Assembly (NCBI GenBank): GCA_934695325.1
Contig: CAKUVD010000003.1
Location: 1-64,000 of the forward strand
Length of the DNA: 64,000 nucleotides
Direction of reading: 5' to 3'
Origin: an uncultured Bacteroidales bacterium
GTDB taxonomy: Bacteria; Bacteroidota; Bacteroidia; Bacteroidales; UBA932
Under the pieces are notes generated by a model. That model was not told where the DNA came from. It saw nothing but the letters and a program-made list of their open reading frames with translations, and made no database searches. A program made the translations under genes and the position numbers. Shown piece after piece: positions 35,602 through 44,224 of this stretch (within the stretch, counting starts at the first letter, position 1; each line of letters begins with the position of its first letter).

Positions 35602-36249
35602 TCATTCAAAATAATGCCCCGATGTGATTTGACCATCGGGGCATTTCATATACCTATCAATAAAGCGTACCAATGTATTCTTGCTAACACCACAAACTCT
35701 TGCCACTTGAATTTGTGAAATACCCTTCCTCCTCAATTCCCGAATCAATTCCATCTTGCTAAACAACTTATGTTTTTCCAAAGCAGTGCGGCTGCCCATA
35801 GGTCTTCCAAGCCGCACCCCATCCGCTCTCCTTTTCGCCAAAGCCTCCTTCGTCCTTAGGCTTATCAGATTTCTCTCAATCTCAGCTGACAACCCAAAAG
35901 CAAATGCCAGAACCTTGCTCTGAATATCCTCTCCTAGTCGATAGTTATCTTTAATAGTCCAGACACGGCACTCCTTTGTCATACACAGATTCAGAATATC
36001 CATAATCATAAACAAACTCCGTCCAAGTCGTGACAGCTCCGCACAGATAATCAGATCATCTTTCTTCACTCTCCTAAGAAGCACACCTAACTGTCTCTTG
36101 TTGTAGGCCTTCGTTCCACTGATTGTCTCCTCAATCCAGCCGTCAATGGAAATATCATTCTTCTTACAGAAATTATTAATTTCGAACCGCTGGTTCTCAA
36201 CAGTCTGCTTGTCGCTGCTGACCCTAATGTAACCGTAATTCATAATCAA
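35602..36249 (-). CDS. Serine recombinase (Mpi/resolvase-invertase family)
   Basis: The N-terminal catalytic domain of this 215-residue enzyme has GYIRVSSDKQ with the nucleophile Ser near 11, CAELSRLGRS near 69, and LSAEIERNLISLRTKEAL near 125, all standard. A C-terminal HTH_Hin-like region (GISQIQVARVCGVSKNTL near 180) contacts the site. The full length and intact active site suggest activity. In Bacteroides, Mpi-like enzymes invert promoters bordered by inverted repeats elsewhere in the genome. I did not see a clear target pair in the window. It is convergent with the exported-protein gene, and a bidirectional hairpin sits in its last codons. Confidence 0.85.
   Translation of the reverse strand: MIMNYGYIRVSSDKQTVENQRFEINNFCKKNDISIDGWIEETISGTKAYNKRQLGVLLRRVKKDDLIICAELSRLGRSLFMIMDILNLCMTKECRVWTIKDNYRLGEDIQSKVLAFAFGLSAEIERNLISLRTKEALAKRRADGVRLGRPMGSRTALEKHKLFSKMELIRELRRKGISQIQVARVCGVSKNTLVRFIDRYMKCPDGQITSGHYFE
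35615..35643. terminator. Bidirectional terminator hairpin
   Basis: Perfect 10-bp arms TGCCCCGATG and CATCGGGGCA around a 9-base loop, flanked by TTTCAT on one side and AAAATAAT on the other, so it can end transcription from both directions. It lies inside the 3' coding end of the invertase. Confidence 0.8.
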
Positions 36250-36284
36250 AAAGTTAAATCGTCAATAATCCCCAAAAAGTTTCG

Positions 36285-36292
36285 TACTTTTG
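36285..36292 (+). promoter_or_regulatory. Promoter box for the NERD gene
   Basis: TACTTTTG fits TAnnTTTG, 39 bases before the NERD-gene ATG. The -33 element is not clear. Confidence 0.4.
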
Positions 36293-36330
36293 TCAAAATC
36301 ACACAATTGCGGTGACAAAGTCCGAATACT

Positions 36331-37065
36331 ATGGGAATAATAGCGATAATAATCTGCCTCTTGGCAATTATACTTCTCCGCCTCCTGCCCCGAAAAGGCA
36401 AAGTCGGGGAAAAGCGAGTGGCCTCCATCCTGAAAAAATTGCCAGGCGACAGTTACAAAGTCATAAATGACCTTTTGCTCACAAACAACGGCTACAGCAC
36501 ACAGATAGACCACATCGTAATATCCATCTATGGCATCTTCGTCATCGAGACCAAATTCTATCAAGGATGGATATACGGAGGCGAGAACAGCGAATACTGG
36601 ACGCAGAACATCTACGGCAACAAATACCAGTTCCGCAACCCCATCCACCAGAATCAGGGACACATCCGAGCATTAAGATTCCTCCTGAAAGACTACGGGA
36701 ATATCTCCTACATCTCAATCGTCGCATTTTCAAGACAGGCAAGCCTCGGCATAGATGCTCACACTCCAGTAATATACTGGGACCAGATTCCCCGAATAAT
36801 CAATCAGTTCGAGACCAGAATCCTCTCCGAAAGCCAGATACAGAGCATCTATAACATCCTGCTCGCAAACAACAACGGAGACAAAGCCGCCAAGAAACAG
36901 CATATCTCCAACGTCCGCCACAACGAAATCAAACGTGACATTGCCGTCGCCAACGGCTATTGCCCACAATGCGGAGGAACACTGACACTACGTCAAGGAA
37001 AATACGGCAAATTCTTCGGTTGCTCAAACTATCCACGTTGCAAATACACTACGCCATACCGATAA
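36331..37065 (+). CDS. NERD-domain protein with C-terminal zinc finger
   Basis: One N-terminal membrane segment (IIAIIICLLAIILLRLL, residues 3-19) anchors this 244-residue protein. A NERD nuclease-related domain spans about 22-150: KVGEKRVASIL, then IDHIVISIYGIFVIETKFYQG with the D...E-x-K triad. The C-terminus is a topoisomerase-type C4 zinc finger, CPQCGG...CSNYPRCK (about 213-240). NERD proteins are predicted membrane-bound nucleases of uncertain target. The gene has its own promoter and is followed by a repeat-rich spacer. Confidence 0.85.
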   Translation: MGIIAIIICLLAIILLRLLPRKGKVGEKRVASILKKLPGDSYKVINDLLLTNNGYSTQIDHIVISIYGIFVIETKFYQGWIYGGENSEYWTQNIYGNKYQFRNPIHQNQGHIRALRFLLKDYGNISYISIVAFSRQASLGIDAHTPVIYWDQIPRIINQFETRILSESQIQSIYNILLANNNGDKAAKKQHISNVRHNEIKRDIAVANGYCPQCGGTLTLRQGKYGKFFGCSNYPRCKYTTPYR

Positions 37066-37070
37066 AACGC

Positions 37071-37364
37071 CCGAAAGCCATCTGGCATTTCCGCTACCGC
37101 TCCAATGCCAGAAGACTTTCCCGACGGGCAGAAAGGTATCAGCCGACCTCCTACCGTCAGTCCGCTGATATATTCAATGACGGAAGCCAAGCTTCCGAAT
37201 CAAACGCCCGGCAAGACATTCGTCATCTCCGCATCCGCTGCGATGCCGAAAGACTTGCCTCAATGGGCAGAGCGGAACCCGAAGATTGACGCTCTCCGAT
37301 ACGCTCCGACCGTCAACCCTCCGGACTTTTCAAACTTGCTCCGCTCGATAATACAGTAGAGGTG
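37071..37364 (+). repeat. Dispersed intergenic repeat, copy A
   Basis: The segment 37071-37129 matches copy B (38371-38429) with 3 differences in 59 bases. After an insertion of about 137 bases, 37267-37364 again follows copy B (38430-38527), ending in GCTCCGCTCGATAATACA. No plausible gene is read through it. Copy C at 40190 shares the second half. It fills the whole spacer between the NERD gene and the next promoter. Confidence 0.65.
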
Positions 37365-37419
37365 TCGCCTACATTATGTTCAGATAGACAATCCTGTCAT
37401 CAAATTCTTGGAAATATCA

Positions 37420-37448
37420 TTGTTTTTTTTAGCGATAAACTAACTTTG
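37420..37448 (+). promoter_or_regulatory. Bacteroidota promoter for the transglutaminase-like gene
   Basis: TTG at 37420-37422 and TAACTTTG at 37441-37448 are separated by 18 bases, a near-ideal -33/-7 pair. The ATG follows 17 bases later. Confidence 0.75.
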
Positions 37449-37465
37449 TCCAAAAATTCAAGAAT

Positions 37466-38359
37466 ATGAAACGGATGCTGAAAATTATCGGCAAAGTGCT
37501 GCTGTACACGATTGCGGCATTGGTTATAATTCTACTTCTTTGCCGTTTTGTCTTCCGGAAACAACTGATTTCCGGAATATACCGACTTCAGAACAAGGAG
37601 CATCTCGAACTTCTAAGAAAAGACTCTGGCTACCAGAAGGACACAATCAGTTATCACTTTCAGACTACCGTCCAGCCCGACACGAGACAGGCCATCATTG
37701 AATATTTCCAACTGGACACCATCCACGCCACCAACACTTGGGACAAGACCGTTGCAATCGCAGGTATCGTCTCAAGAATAAGCCACAGCAACCCCGACCC
37801 GTGGCCGGAGAAAAAGAACGCCATCGACCTCTGGGAATGAAGTAAGAGTAATCCCGGCGGCTTCAACTGCCGGATGCATTCCATACTTCTGAACGAACTT
37901 CTCATATCCGTAGGTATAAACAGTCGTGTCCTCTGTTGCCTTCCAGCTGACAGGAACGACAACGACTCACACGTGGTAAACAGCGTATGGCTTCCTGAGG
38001 AACAACGCTGGGTTATGATAGACACTGATCAGAAGGAATATGCCACCGATGAACACGGTACCGTCCTTTCACTCCAGCAGATGAGAGAGCGCATCATCAA
38101 CGGAAAGCCTGTAATATTCAACCCTCTTCCCGGATACTCCGTCAATGAGAATGAACTGACAAACTATTGGACCAAGAACCTCTACTGGTTTATGAGCATC
38201 GAGAACTACCGTTATGATGTCGAGACCAATGACAATCCCGGCACATTTGTCTGTCTGGTTCCAGCCAACAATCCAGTCATAGCCCCATCAGAGGACCGTA
38301 TCCTGACTACAGACGAAGATCGTTTCTGGGCTGAACCATCGTCAATAATTGTTGAATGA
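37466..38359 (+). pseudogene. Membrane-anchored transglutaminase-like protein, split by TGA
   Basis: One frame of about 297 codons carries a single TGA at 37838-37840 (codon 125). The first part has a membrane helix (LLYTIAALVIILLLCRFVF, residues 12-30). After the stop the frame continues SKSNPGGFNCRMH, DSHVVNSVW and RWVMIDTD, the Cys, His and Asp of a transglutaminase/protease-like fold. Relatives usually have Trp or Tyr at the stop position, and TGG to TGA is one transition. The second part lacks its own ribosome site and anchor, so the gene is probably inactive. A good promoter is retained. Confidence 0.75.
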
Positions 38360-38370
38360 ATATACACACC

Positions 38371-38700
38371 CGGAAAGTCATCTGTCATTTCCGCTACCGC
38401 TCCAATGCCAGAAGACTTTCCCGACGGGCCGAGCGGAACCGGAAGATTGACGCTCTCCGCTTACGCTACGACCGCCAAACCTCCGGTCATTCCAAACTCG
38501 CTTCGCTCGATAATACAATGGCGGTGAGACTTCAGTCTTTCTCCGTTTCACTCTGAAAGCCAGAAGACTCGTCCCTATCATCCCCCACAGCCCCGGAGGG
38601 GCCATAACCGACTCCGCTAGCGTCAATGCTGTGCAAGACGTGCACCTCTATCTAACGGCATAACATCTGCCTATATTGCGTGACTAGCTTCAGCGTTTGT
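38371..38700 (+). repeat. Dispersed intergenic repeat, copy B
   Basis: It begins 11 bases after the transglutaminase stop. It matches copy A at its start and copy C (40190-40400) over the GAGACTTCAGTCTTTCTCCG and GCCCC-GGA-GGGGC hairpin region. It ends with a degraded form of the sequence that opens the long hairpin at 40388 (CATAACAT, then ATTGCGTGA). The rest of the spacer to 38778 holds nothing recognisable. Confidence 0.65.
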
Positions 38701-38778
38701 CCTACACATTAACTAAAGACGACAGGCTGAGGATGATATGCAGTCTGCCGTATTCAGCAACATCTATTCAATTCAATG

Positions 38779-40047
38779 TCACTTTATAAAAATCAGTTTC
38801 TTGTTCCGGTAGGAAAGAATCGTCTTTTGCCTTGACAGGACTTCATACCCGATGAGGCCGTCGATTCTCTCGTCCTTGCTCATATTAAGGTGACTGATGT
38901 TATTGAACACGGTCCGAGTGTTTCTGAAGGTTTTCCCACCAATCTTGAGCCCCTTCAATTTTCCCTCGTGGACTTTCATACCCTCCTCATTGCTGACACC
39001 TTTCAAGGTGGTCGTCTTCACTCTTCTCAGATTGTTCTTGAATTCATCCCATAGTCCGGAGTCAAGAAGGTTGCTTGACGCTCCGCAATCGATGCCGAAT
39101 GTAAGGCTGGCCGTATCTATCTGGCCATTGATGATGGGAATATGACGCATCGCCTTGCTCATCTCGAAAGGCACTTCTTCATATTCATACTTGTGCTCTT
39201 TCAGGAAGGTCTCCGTGTAATCCGGATCAATCAGAGTGAGAGTCTTGCCCTTGTAGTCGAACAGCAGGTCATAGTCCCTGTACACATCATAGCCTATAAG
39301 GCCGTAGACATCTGTGCCGTTCTCCAGATGAGAGATGTCTGACATCATAACCTTTATGCTGTCGGCTCGTATTCCGTTGAAATCAAAGGAGTCAACGTAA
39401 ATGATATCCTGCCCGCCACTGATTTTTCCGTTGACATCCTCCGATGTGCTCACTCGTGTCCCATTGTCCTCACTTTCCCTGAAATATTTGCTGTTCAGAT
39501 AAAGTATAGGGCAGCCGCTGTCGATGATGAAGTTATGCTTCTCCCCATTGATTACGGCCTGGGTGACAATCAGATTGTCTTTTGACAATGTTATCGGGAC
39601 AGTGAGCACCTTGGCCTGAGGTTTTTCAAACTTGAAACCTTTGTCTGCCTGCCTGACCGTCGCCTTCAGCAGCTCAAGACTTTCGATCTTGTTCTCGTCA
39701 TTGAACACAAAAGTCGTGGTCCTTTCCCCAAGTTTTGAATATGTGAACGAATATACCAGCGTCAGCGTATTGCCATCCTGACGCTCAGAGATCTTTTTAT
39801 ATTCCGTGATGCTGTCATTTAACTGTTCCAACTTCCCGATGATGGCGTTCAGCACAAGTTTGGCGACATCGCCTTTTTGACCGGAGCATTCGAAGTCCGA
39901 AGACAAATACGGCTGAATAGCCTCCGAAGAATAACTGTTTATGGCGTTCACCGTCTCTTTGACAACATTCTCGCAATCAGTCAATGACTGCGCTTTTAAG
40001 TAAGTGGTACTAATCAAAAGAAGCACCGCTAAATAAATCCTTTTCAT
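38779..40047 (-). CDS. Exported retropepsin-like aspartic protease, two domains
   Basis: A signal peptide (residues 1-19, ending LKAQ) leads this 422-residue protein. Residues 20-150 are an N-terminal helical/NTF2-like region. Two retropepsin-like halves follow, each with the catalytic D-S/C-G motif: NFIIDSGCPILYL near 172 and FGIDCGASSNLLD near 318, each paired with a hydrophobic-Gly segment (GLIGYDVYRDYDLL and GLIGYEVLSRQ). This is the layout of clan AA aspartic proteases found in Bacteroidota. It would be periplasmic. The gene is monocistronic and opposed to its neighbours. Confidence 0.85.
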   Translation of the reverse strand: MKRIYLAVLLLISTTYLKAQSLTDCENVVKETVNAINSYSSEAIQPYLSSDFECSGQKGDVAKLVLNAIIGKLEQLNDSITEYKKISERQDGNTLTLVYSFTYSKLGERTTTFVFNDENKIESLELLKATVRQADKGFKFEKPQAKVLTVPITLSKDNLIVTQAVINGEKHNFIIDSGCPILYLNSKYFRESEDNGTRVSTSEDVNGKISGGQDIIYVDSFDFNGIRADSIKVMMSDISHLENGTDVYGLIGYDVYRDYDLLFDYKGKTLTLIDPDYTETFLKEHKYEYEEVPFEMSKAMRHIPIINGQIDTASLTFGIDCGASSNLLDSGLWDEFKNNLRRVKTTTLKGVSNEEGMKVHEGKLKGLKIGGKTFRNTRTVFNNISHLNMSKDERIDGLIGYEVLSRQKTILSYRNKKLIFIK

Positions 40048-40189
40048 TTCTTTTACATCCTTTACGACCTAAAGACAGCCAACATATTTTGGTCAATCAA
40101 CTCTGAAGATCATTCTTAATAATGAATACACTGCAAAAAATATGCATTATAGATTGTTGTCAGAATAAGTGGACAAAATGGCAATTGGC

Positions 40190-40380
40190 AACCGCCCGGC
40201 AAGACATCCGGCATTTCCAAACTCGCTCCGCTCGATAATTCAATAGCGGTGTCGAGACTTCAGCCTTTCTCCGTTTCTCTCCGAAAGCCGGAAGATTCGA
40301 CCCTATCATCCCTACAGCCCCGAAGGGGCCATAATCGACTCCGCTCCCAAAGTGCGGTACGAGCGTTATCCCTCGAATCC
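40190..40380 (+). repeat. Dispersed intergenic repeat, copy C
   Basis: It contains TTTCCAAACTCGCTCCGCTC, the GAGACTTCAGCCTTTCTCCG block and the GCCCC-GAA-GGGGC hairpin shared with copy B. It directly abuts the highly base-paired region starting at 40388 and may be its leader. Confidence 0.6.
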
Positions 40381-40387
40381 CGCAACA

Positions 40388-41316
40388 TAACATAATCCTA
40401 TCGAGATTGCGTAACAGATCGGCGGGTCCCTTCCCACCGTCCGTTTCCGCTCCGCACGCAATCTAGATTATGTTAAGTTGCTCCGTCAGTGTGAGTTTGA
40501 CCGTCCTAGTTCCGAATCCGCTCCGTCGGGGCGGCTGGCGACATTGAACTCCCTTCAAGGGCCAACGCGTTCCAGACCCGTCAGGGAGTTCAGGACTTCC
40601 GGCGTGATATGCGTGAGAGGTCTCTTCAATCTCAGTTTTGTATGAACTCTACCCTTATCTCATGAAAGACGGCCGGAAGTTCGAGAAAGTCGCCAGCCTT
40701 AGCAGCGCAGCTGCGGGCCTTCTCCGTGATTTCTTCAAGTCTTCGAGCGGAGCTCTCAACTTCAAGAAACCACTCCGCCGGCAAGGTATCGGCTTTCGCC
40801 GATGAGTTGATTGACCGTTCGCATCCGCTCACTGTAGGTCAGCGGTATTGCGGAAGGCGACGGCTCCTTCGTAACCGTCCACTTCCTCAATGTCTGTTTG
40901 GGAGAGGCTCGTTCATCCACGCTTCACAGGCCTTGCGACCAGAGAAGCGCGGCTCGCCACTCCCTATGGGCAGGACAGGCACGGACTCCATTACACTGAC
41001 GCTCCATTGCGCCCGCACCAGACCTGCCGGAAAAGAGGTAAGGCTTCGCCTTGATTTCTTTGACGCTCGCTTCATCCTCTCCGGAAGTGTCGTCCAATTC
41101 GCTCCCGACACATCCTCCGAGGGCGAGCGGAAACGCGAGACTGGGAGAGACGGTGTTCCGCTTCACTGCACACCGTCTCTCCCAGACTCGCTGAGCGGAA
41201 TCGCTACGTTGTCACTCCGCTCTCTGTTGTGCCGGGCCTATACGCTCCAGGGGCTCCAATCCCTCCGCCGTCACTCAAGCCCCTTTCGCCGGCCCGGCCC
41301 ACACGTCCGAAGTGTG
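40388..41316. ncRNA. Candidate large structured RNA (strand unknown)
   Basis: No convincing gene covers this GC-rich stretch, but long complementary segments nest in order. TAACATAATC (40388-40397) pairs with 40466-40475 and encloses AGATTGCGT (40404-40412) pairing with 40456-40464. GGCTGGCGAC (40533-40542) pairs with 40689-40698 and encloses two stems that abut each other: TGAACTCCCT (40545-40554) with 40583-40592, and an 11-bp stem 40593-40603 with 40672-40682, a compact three-way junction. A 21-bp stem with one mismatch joins 41135-41155 to 41171-41191. An 8-bp stem (41231-41238 with 41291-41298) encloses a 7-bp stem. Many smaller hairpins lie between. Nothing is recognised in 41317-41708. 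Strand, ends and expression are unknown; a decayed repeat is the alternative. Confidence 0.55.
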
Positions 41317-41708
41317 TTGCCGTTCCACCCTGATTCGACCATCCGTGCCTGAGCCTGAAAGACCGCCATCTCTCGCCTCGACCGTCATACCGTCTGGCTC
41401 CTGCCGCGCCTGTCGGCTTGCCTGCTCACTCTCCGGAAGACAGAAAGAACGATGCTGACGCATCGCACTTTCCGACTTCCTACGATTCGAGCGGTGGGAT
41501 ATCCGCACGCTCCTAATTCAGTGCATAATGGAACCACATCACACGCAAGGAGTGAGGACAAAGAGTATATTCATAAGCAACAGAAAGCACTCCCGTGCTT
41601 CTGCAACTCGCTTTGTCCGTATTGTATTCAGATTCGATATATTGGTGATTGTCATCAATCTGCCATATGCCACCTGTGTGGTTAAGACTTGTAACGCGCT
41701 TTCGCCCT

Positions 41709-42413
41709 ATGCCGAGATTTCTTCCTAACACTCTTCTTTCAAACTGCTGGTCATCAGTCGGCAATGTTACGTTCTATCATCGGAATGGTATCTGCTATTT
41801 CCGTAGTAAGGCTTATTCGGAATTTGCCGGGACTTATGAACAACTTGAATAAAAAGAACTTCATCACCGCGCCATACTTGCGTGGCAAATGCTATCTGGC
41901 AAACAGCAATTGAAATGGAGAAAACTTGCCTTTGGGGTGGCCGCGCACCGTCCTCCGTTCGGAGATGGCAACCATATCAGCGGTTACAATCTGTTTGTGT
42001 CGGCCTATCACGGATTCGCGAAGCTGGGGAATGAGCACGTGCCCATCCCGAGACCATTCGAGCCTTTCCCGATATTCAGTCTTGATTTCGCGGAATGCTC
42101 GATGGCTTCGCTCTTTGATATGGAACTACGGTTCAGATTGACAATGTGCGGAACGGATGAGCCGGCAAGATACCGAGTCTTGGAGAAGATCCAGATTGAG
42201 GCTCCTGGTGTCGGACGCAATCCAGGTATGATGAGAAACTATCTGTCGGAGTCAATTCCAACTGGAGTTGTGTCTGAAATCGTGTTCAACGTTCCACGCA
42301 AAAGGTTCGACATTGATATGTTCCAGTTACACGTCAGATATCTACTGTTGGACACTAAAACAGGGTATCGGTCGCAGTATCATACAATATCAACAATATT
42401 GGATATCAAATGA
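41709..42413 (+). pseudogene. DUF6266-like phage-associated protein, interrupted by TAA
   Basis: A single frame from ATG 41709 (MPRFLPNTLLSNCWSSVGN) runs through GNVTFYHRNGICYFRSK, hits TAA at 41850-41852, and resumes with KELHHRAILAWQ and HISGYNLFVSAYHGF to 42413. This is the usual layout of a Bacteroidota family I know as DUF6266, found near phage-like genes. The N-terminal strand region and the AW-Q-L helix lie on either side of the stop. It is related in layout to the intact genes at 44225 and 46132. A CAA to TAA change is the simplest cause. Confidence 0.65.
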
Positions 42414-42453
42414 TAGGGCATTGCAGCAACAACTCGCAAACAAGCAGGTCCTT

Positions 42454-43456
42454 TTATTTGGCGTTACGAAATCTACTCTGTAATACTGAAATCCGTTCAA
42501 GCAGCCTTTCGAATGGAATTTTTTCTCCATAGACGAAGTGTTCAAGCATTTCGGAATAATCCGCTTTCCAGGCAGACAGGCAACGCTCTGGAGGAAAAAA
42601 GTCTATCTTGTCGGGATAGTCCTTGTCATAATCGGCATATCCGACATGATAAAACTTACGGCGATGTTCAACTATCTTGGAATACAGTTCCATGTCTGAA
42701 AGAGCCGTAATTCCAAACTCCGTATCCATCAAATGCTCCAAGTCATATAAATGCCTTGTCATGCGGAGGCTTCTCGGTTCTTCTTTTTGAAATTCCTCAT
42801 TCAAAAGAAAGGCCTTTTCAAGGAATGTCCTTGATGGCAGGACAACAGGAATTACGCTCTCCGTATCTTCATCCTCATCCGGAAACGATGCGCTTATCAA
42901 AGAAGTGATGCTCTTCATTTCGAACGGCTCATCCATTGAAAGGCAGCTCAACTCAACCTTGACTCTAGACAGGACATAGGGCGATGCAAAATCGGAAATC
43001 GTCTTGTAATCAACCAGCAAAACCGTCGGATCCGCATCTGTTGAGATTGCCTTGCCGTCTTCATCATTGACAACCGGCGTTATCTTAAACCCAGTAAGAC
43101 CGAGAGTTTGCATACATACATCAAGTTCTCCCGCCAATTCATCGATTATAAACTTGCGGCTCTTCTTACGAAGGTTCTTTAACTGGGTATTGTTGTCCAA
43201 CTTTTCCACAAAGAACCTATAATTCAAAGCCATATCGATATCCTCGGACATTCTCTCGATGAGCCTCCATCCTTTACTGAGTTGTACCGCCTTTGAATTC
43301 CAGATATCTACCGCATCGAGTATTGAAAAGAGCCTTTAGCGTCATCGTCACCCACCAATCCTTTTCTACCGCATACTCCGGCAAGTTTTCTTTTGCGGCC
43401 GTTTGTTGGAGCATAAACTTGCGTTCAAGCAATGTCGCATCAATCCATCTTTTCAT
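42454..43456 (-). pseudogene. AbiEii-type nucleotidyltransferase toxin, frameshifted (locus 1)
   Basis: The N-terminal piece (start 43456, MKRWIDATLLERKF) has the AbiEii opening and reaches YLEFKGGT, then stops at 43274-43276. The rest of the protein resumes two bases out of phase: the other frame reads SKGWRLIERMSEDIDMAL and runs to 42454, including the acidic nucleotidyltransferase motif SEDIDMA and the conserved RHLYDLEHLMD helix. Two bases appear lost between ACA and CAG AGT codons of the expected T-S-L-S-K. Since the break lies between the two halves of the active site (KGGTS...ED-D), the toxin should be dead. The antitoxin gene upstream is intact. Confidence 0.8.
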
Positions 43457-44057
43457 TTTCAATCTCCTTTGCTATGTTTGCAATTATTCTTCTTGCCCAG
43501 ACAGGTGCTGTCTTTAAGTCTTCTTCAAGGGACACAATCGGCAAATTATTCTTAAGAAGTCCTTTAATGATAATCCTATGCTCATCTGTTACCCTATCTT
43601 GGCCAATCGATTTTAACGCCTGAATCAATATGGCAAGGAATTCATTTTTACAGGCAAAATTCTTCGGGACGCAACGCTTGAACGTAATTGTCTTTGGCCC
43701 GATTGTTAATTTTCTGGCGGAACCGGATGTAAGATAAATATAGTTCATTGGCATCTGAGTGGACAATCCGAGCATATTCTGAGCTGTCTCGCCAGTCGGA
43801 AGAACCTGAGCATTATCCCGTCTGGCAATCGCTTTCACAATTTCCGGCACCTCTGGATACAAAACACCAAGCCGGGTCTTCACCGGCTTATAATAGACCC
43901 CTTTGGCCAACCTATATAGAAGCTCTGCATCAACGAATTCAGACAGCACTCGGCTAATGAACACGTCATTGCCGGATGTCGCAAAATCCGAGACAAAGAA
44001 AAGACTTCCTGCTTCACTTTGTCGAATCTGTTGCTCTATGTTATCAATTATCCTCAT
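43440..44057 (-). CDS. AbiEi-type antitoxin/regulator, DUF6088 (locus 1)
   Basis: The N-terminal winged HTH of this 205-residue protein (IEQQIRQSEAGSLFFVSDF, then VFISRVLSEFVDAELLYRLAKGVYYKP) is typical of AbiEi/DUF6088 antitoxins. The C-terminal part (LPTGETAQNMLGLSTQMPMNYIYLTSGSARKL) is the conserved domain. It should repress its own promoter and neutralise the nucleotidyltransferase toxin. Its 3' end overlaps the toxin start by 17 bases. Upstream is a clear promoter with a palindromic operator candidate (44070-44087). Confidence 0.85.
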   Translation of the reverse strand: MRIIDNIEQQIRQSEAGSLFFVSDFATSGNDVFISRVLSEFVDAELLYRLAKGVYYKPVKTRLGVLYPEVPEIVKAIARRDNAQVLPTGETAQNMLGLSTQMPMNYIYLTSGSARKLTIGPKTITFKRCVPKNFACKNEFLAILIQALKSIGQDRVTDEHRIIIKGLLKNNLPIVSLEEDLKTAPVWARRIIANIAKEIENEKMD

Positions 44058-44069
44058 TTGTCAGATAGA

Positions 44070-44124
44070 AAATTTTTGCAAAAATTTCTACCTGCAAATA
44101 TATGCTTTTTTGTTGAATTTACAA
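44070..44124 (-). promoter_or_regulatory. Promoter and palindromic operator of AbiE locus 1
   Basis: On the minus strand, TTG (44122-44124), 19 bases, then TATATTTG (44095-44102) form a near-ideal promoter. Just downstream of the expected start, AAATTTTTGCAAAAATTT (44070-44087) is a perfect 18-bp palindrome, well placed for autorepression by the AbiEi protein. Confidence 0.75.
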
Positions 44125-44224
44125 TCAATCAGCAGTATAAAGCATATAGACGATACAAACACCATTTATGAGCCACGCCTTTATCTATTCAATATCTTTG
44201 CTTCGGATAATTCATCAAAGGTAT

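Noticed and set aside
37105..37359. Reading frame of 84 codons after the NERD gene
   Set aside because: It lies inside dispersed repeat A, has no ribosome site, and copy B does not keep the frame.
40388..41316. Group II intron or retron RNA
   Set aside because: No domain V-like GAGCCGU hairpin and no reverse transcriptase gene in the neighbourhood.
40632..41508. Several 65-210 codon reading frames on both strands
   Set aside because: Their translations are Arg/Ser/Pro-rich with no domain pattern, they overlap on opposite strands, and the DNA is dominated by inverted repeats; GC-rich non-coding sequence explains them.
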